This document shows positions 35,246 to 35,305 of a stretch of DNA of 35,305 nt, piece after piece. The position numbers were made by a program, and so were the translations under genes. This DNA is from JAVJRN01 sp040218415 (GTDB taxonomy: Bacteria; Bacteroidota; Bacteroidia; Cytophagales; Cyclobacteriaceae). Within the stretch, counting starts at the first letter, position 1; every line of letters starts with the position of its first letter. Location: contig JAVJRN010000022.1 of NCBI GenBank assembly GCA_040218415.1, positions 1-35,305 on the forward strand, written 5' to 3'. The notes under the pieces are model-generated. The model made no database searches. It was given only the letters and a program-made list of their open reading frames with translations, and was not told the origin of the DNA.

Positions 35246-35305
35246 AAGTTGCTGATGTTTGAAGTCTTCACACTTTGAACATCATGGTTAAAAATACAAA
35301 TCTTG

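Noticed and set aside
35252..35281. Imperfect inverted repeat at the right edge (GATGTT...AACATC)
   Set aside because: Two mismatches inside the short arms and it adjoins the likely end of an unseen gene; no function can be supported.

Overview
The window is AT-rich and reads as chromosomal DNA of a gliding or marine-type member of Bacteroidota, most likely Cytophagales. Reasons: a type IX secretion (T9SS) C-terminal sorting domain, the linked set parA-parB-DUF5683-dapB-lepB, a GSCFA protein, TAnnTTTG-type -7 promoter boxes, and near absence of Shine-Dalgarno sites. The genus assignment is not possible from this sequence alone.

Positions 1-17524 are the 3' part of one giant plus-strand gene. 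The reading frame is open from the first codon at position 2, so the true start lies left of the window; 5840 residues are visible. Its product is a secreted surface protein built as a string: about 4.3 near-identical 104-residue repeats (312 bp each), several other Ig-like domains, sixteen copies of a domain carrying a D-x-D-x-D-G-x-I-D loop mixed with three copies of another Ig-like repeat, a run of cysteine-paired Ig-like domains, a lectin-like or jelly-roll-like domain, a thioredoxin-fold-like domain without cysteines, and the T9SS sorting tail. Two terminator-like hairpins follow it.

From 17.6 to 22.3 kb, after a gene-poor spacer, minus-strand genes encode an unrecognised exported protein, a 68-residue helical protein, a YyaL/SSP411-type DUF255 protein and a GSCFA-domain protein.

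From 22.3 to 25.7 kb lies the minus-strand ribosomal operon rpsF-rpsR-rplI with a clear terminator, preceded upstream by a membrane-anchored coiled-coil protein, a SAM methyltransferase and apaG. The rpsR start has an extended Shine-Dalgarno sequence, which no other gene here has. Ung (25769-26431) and a 51-residue membrane ORF (26520-26675) are the only plus-strand genes after the giant one.

From 26.7 to 34.7 kb is a minus-strand housekeeping block, in transcription order pyrG, yidC, then parA, parB, DUF5683 protein, dapB, lepB. The second group is tightly packed (1-nt overlaps or gaps, one overlap into parB) and probably one operon covering chromosome partition, lysine/peptidoglycan precursor synthesis and signal-peptide removal. 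The last 0.5 kb holds the pyrG promoter region and a terminator probably belonging to a gene right of the window. No tRNA, rRNA, CRISPR array, insertion sequence or prophage was seen. The nearest things to unusual biology are the giant adhesin architecture and the rpsR translation signal.
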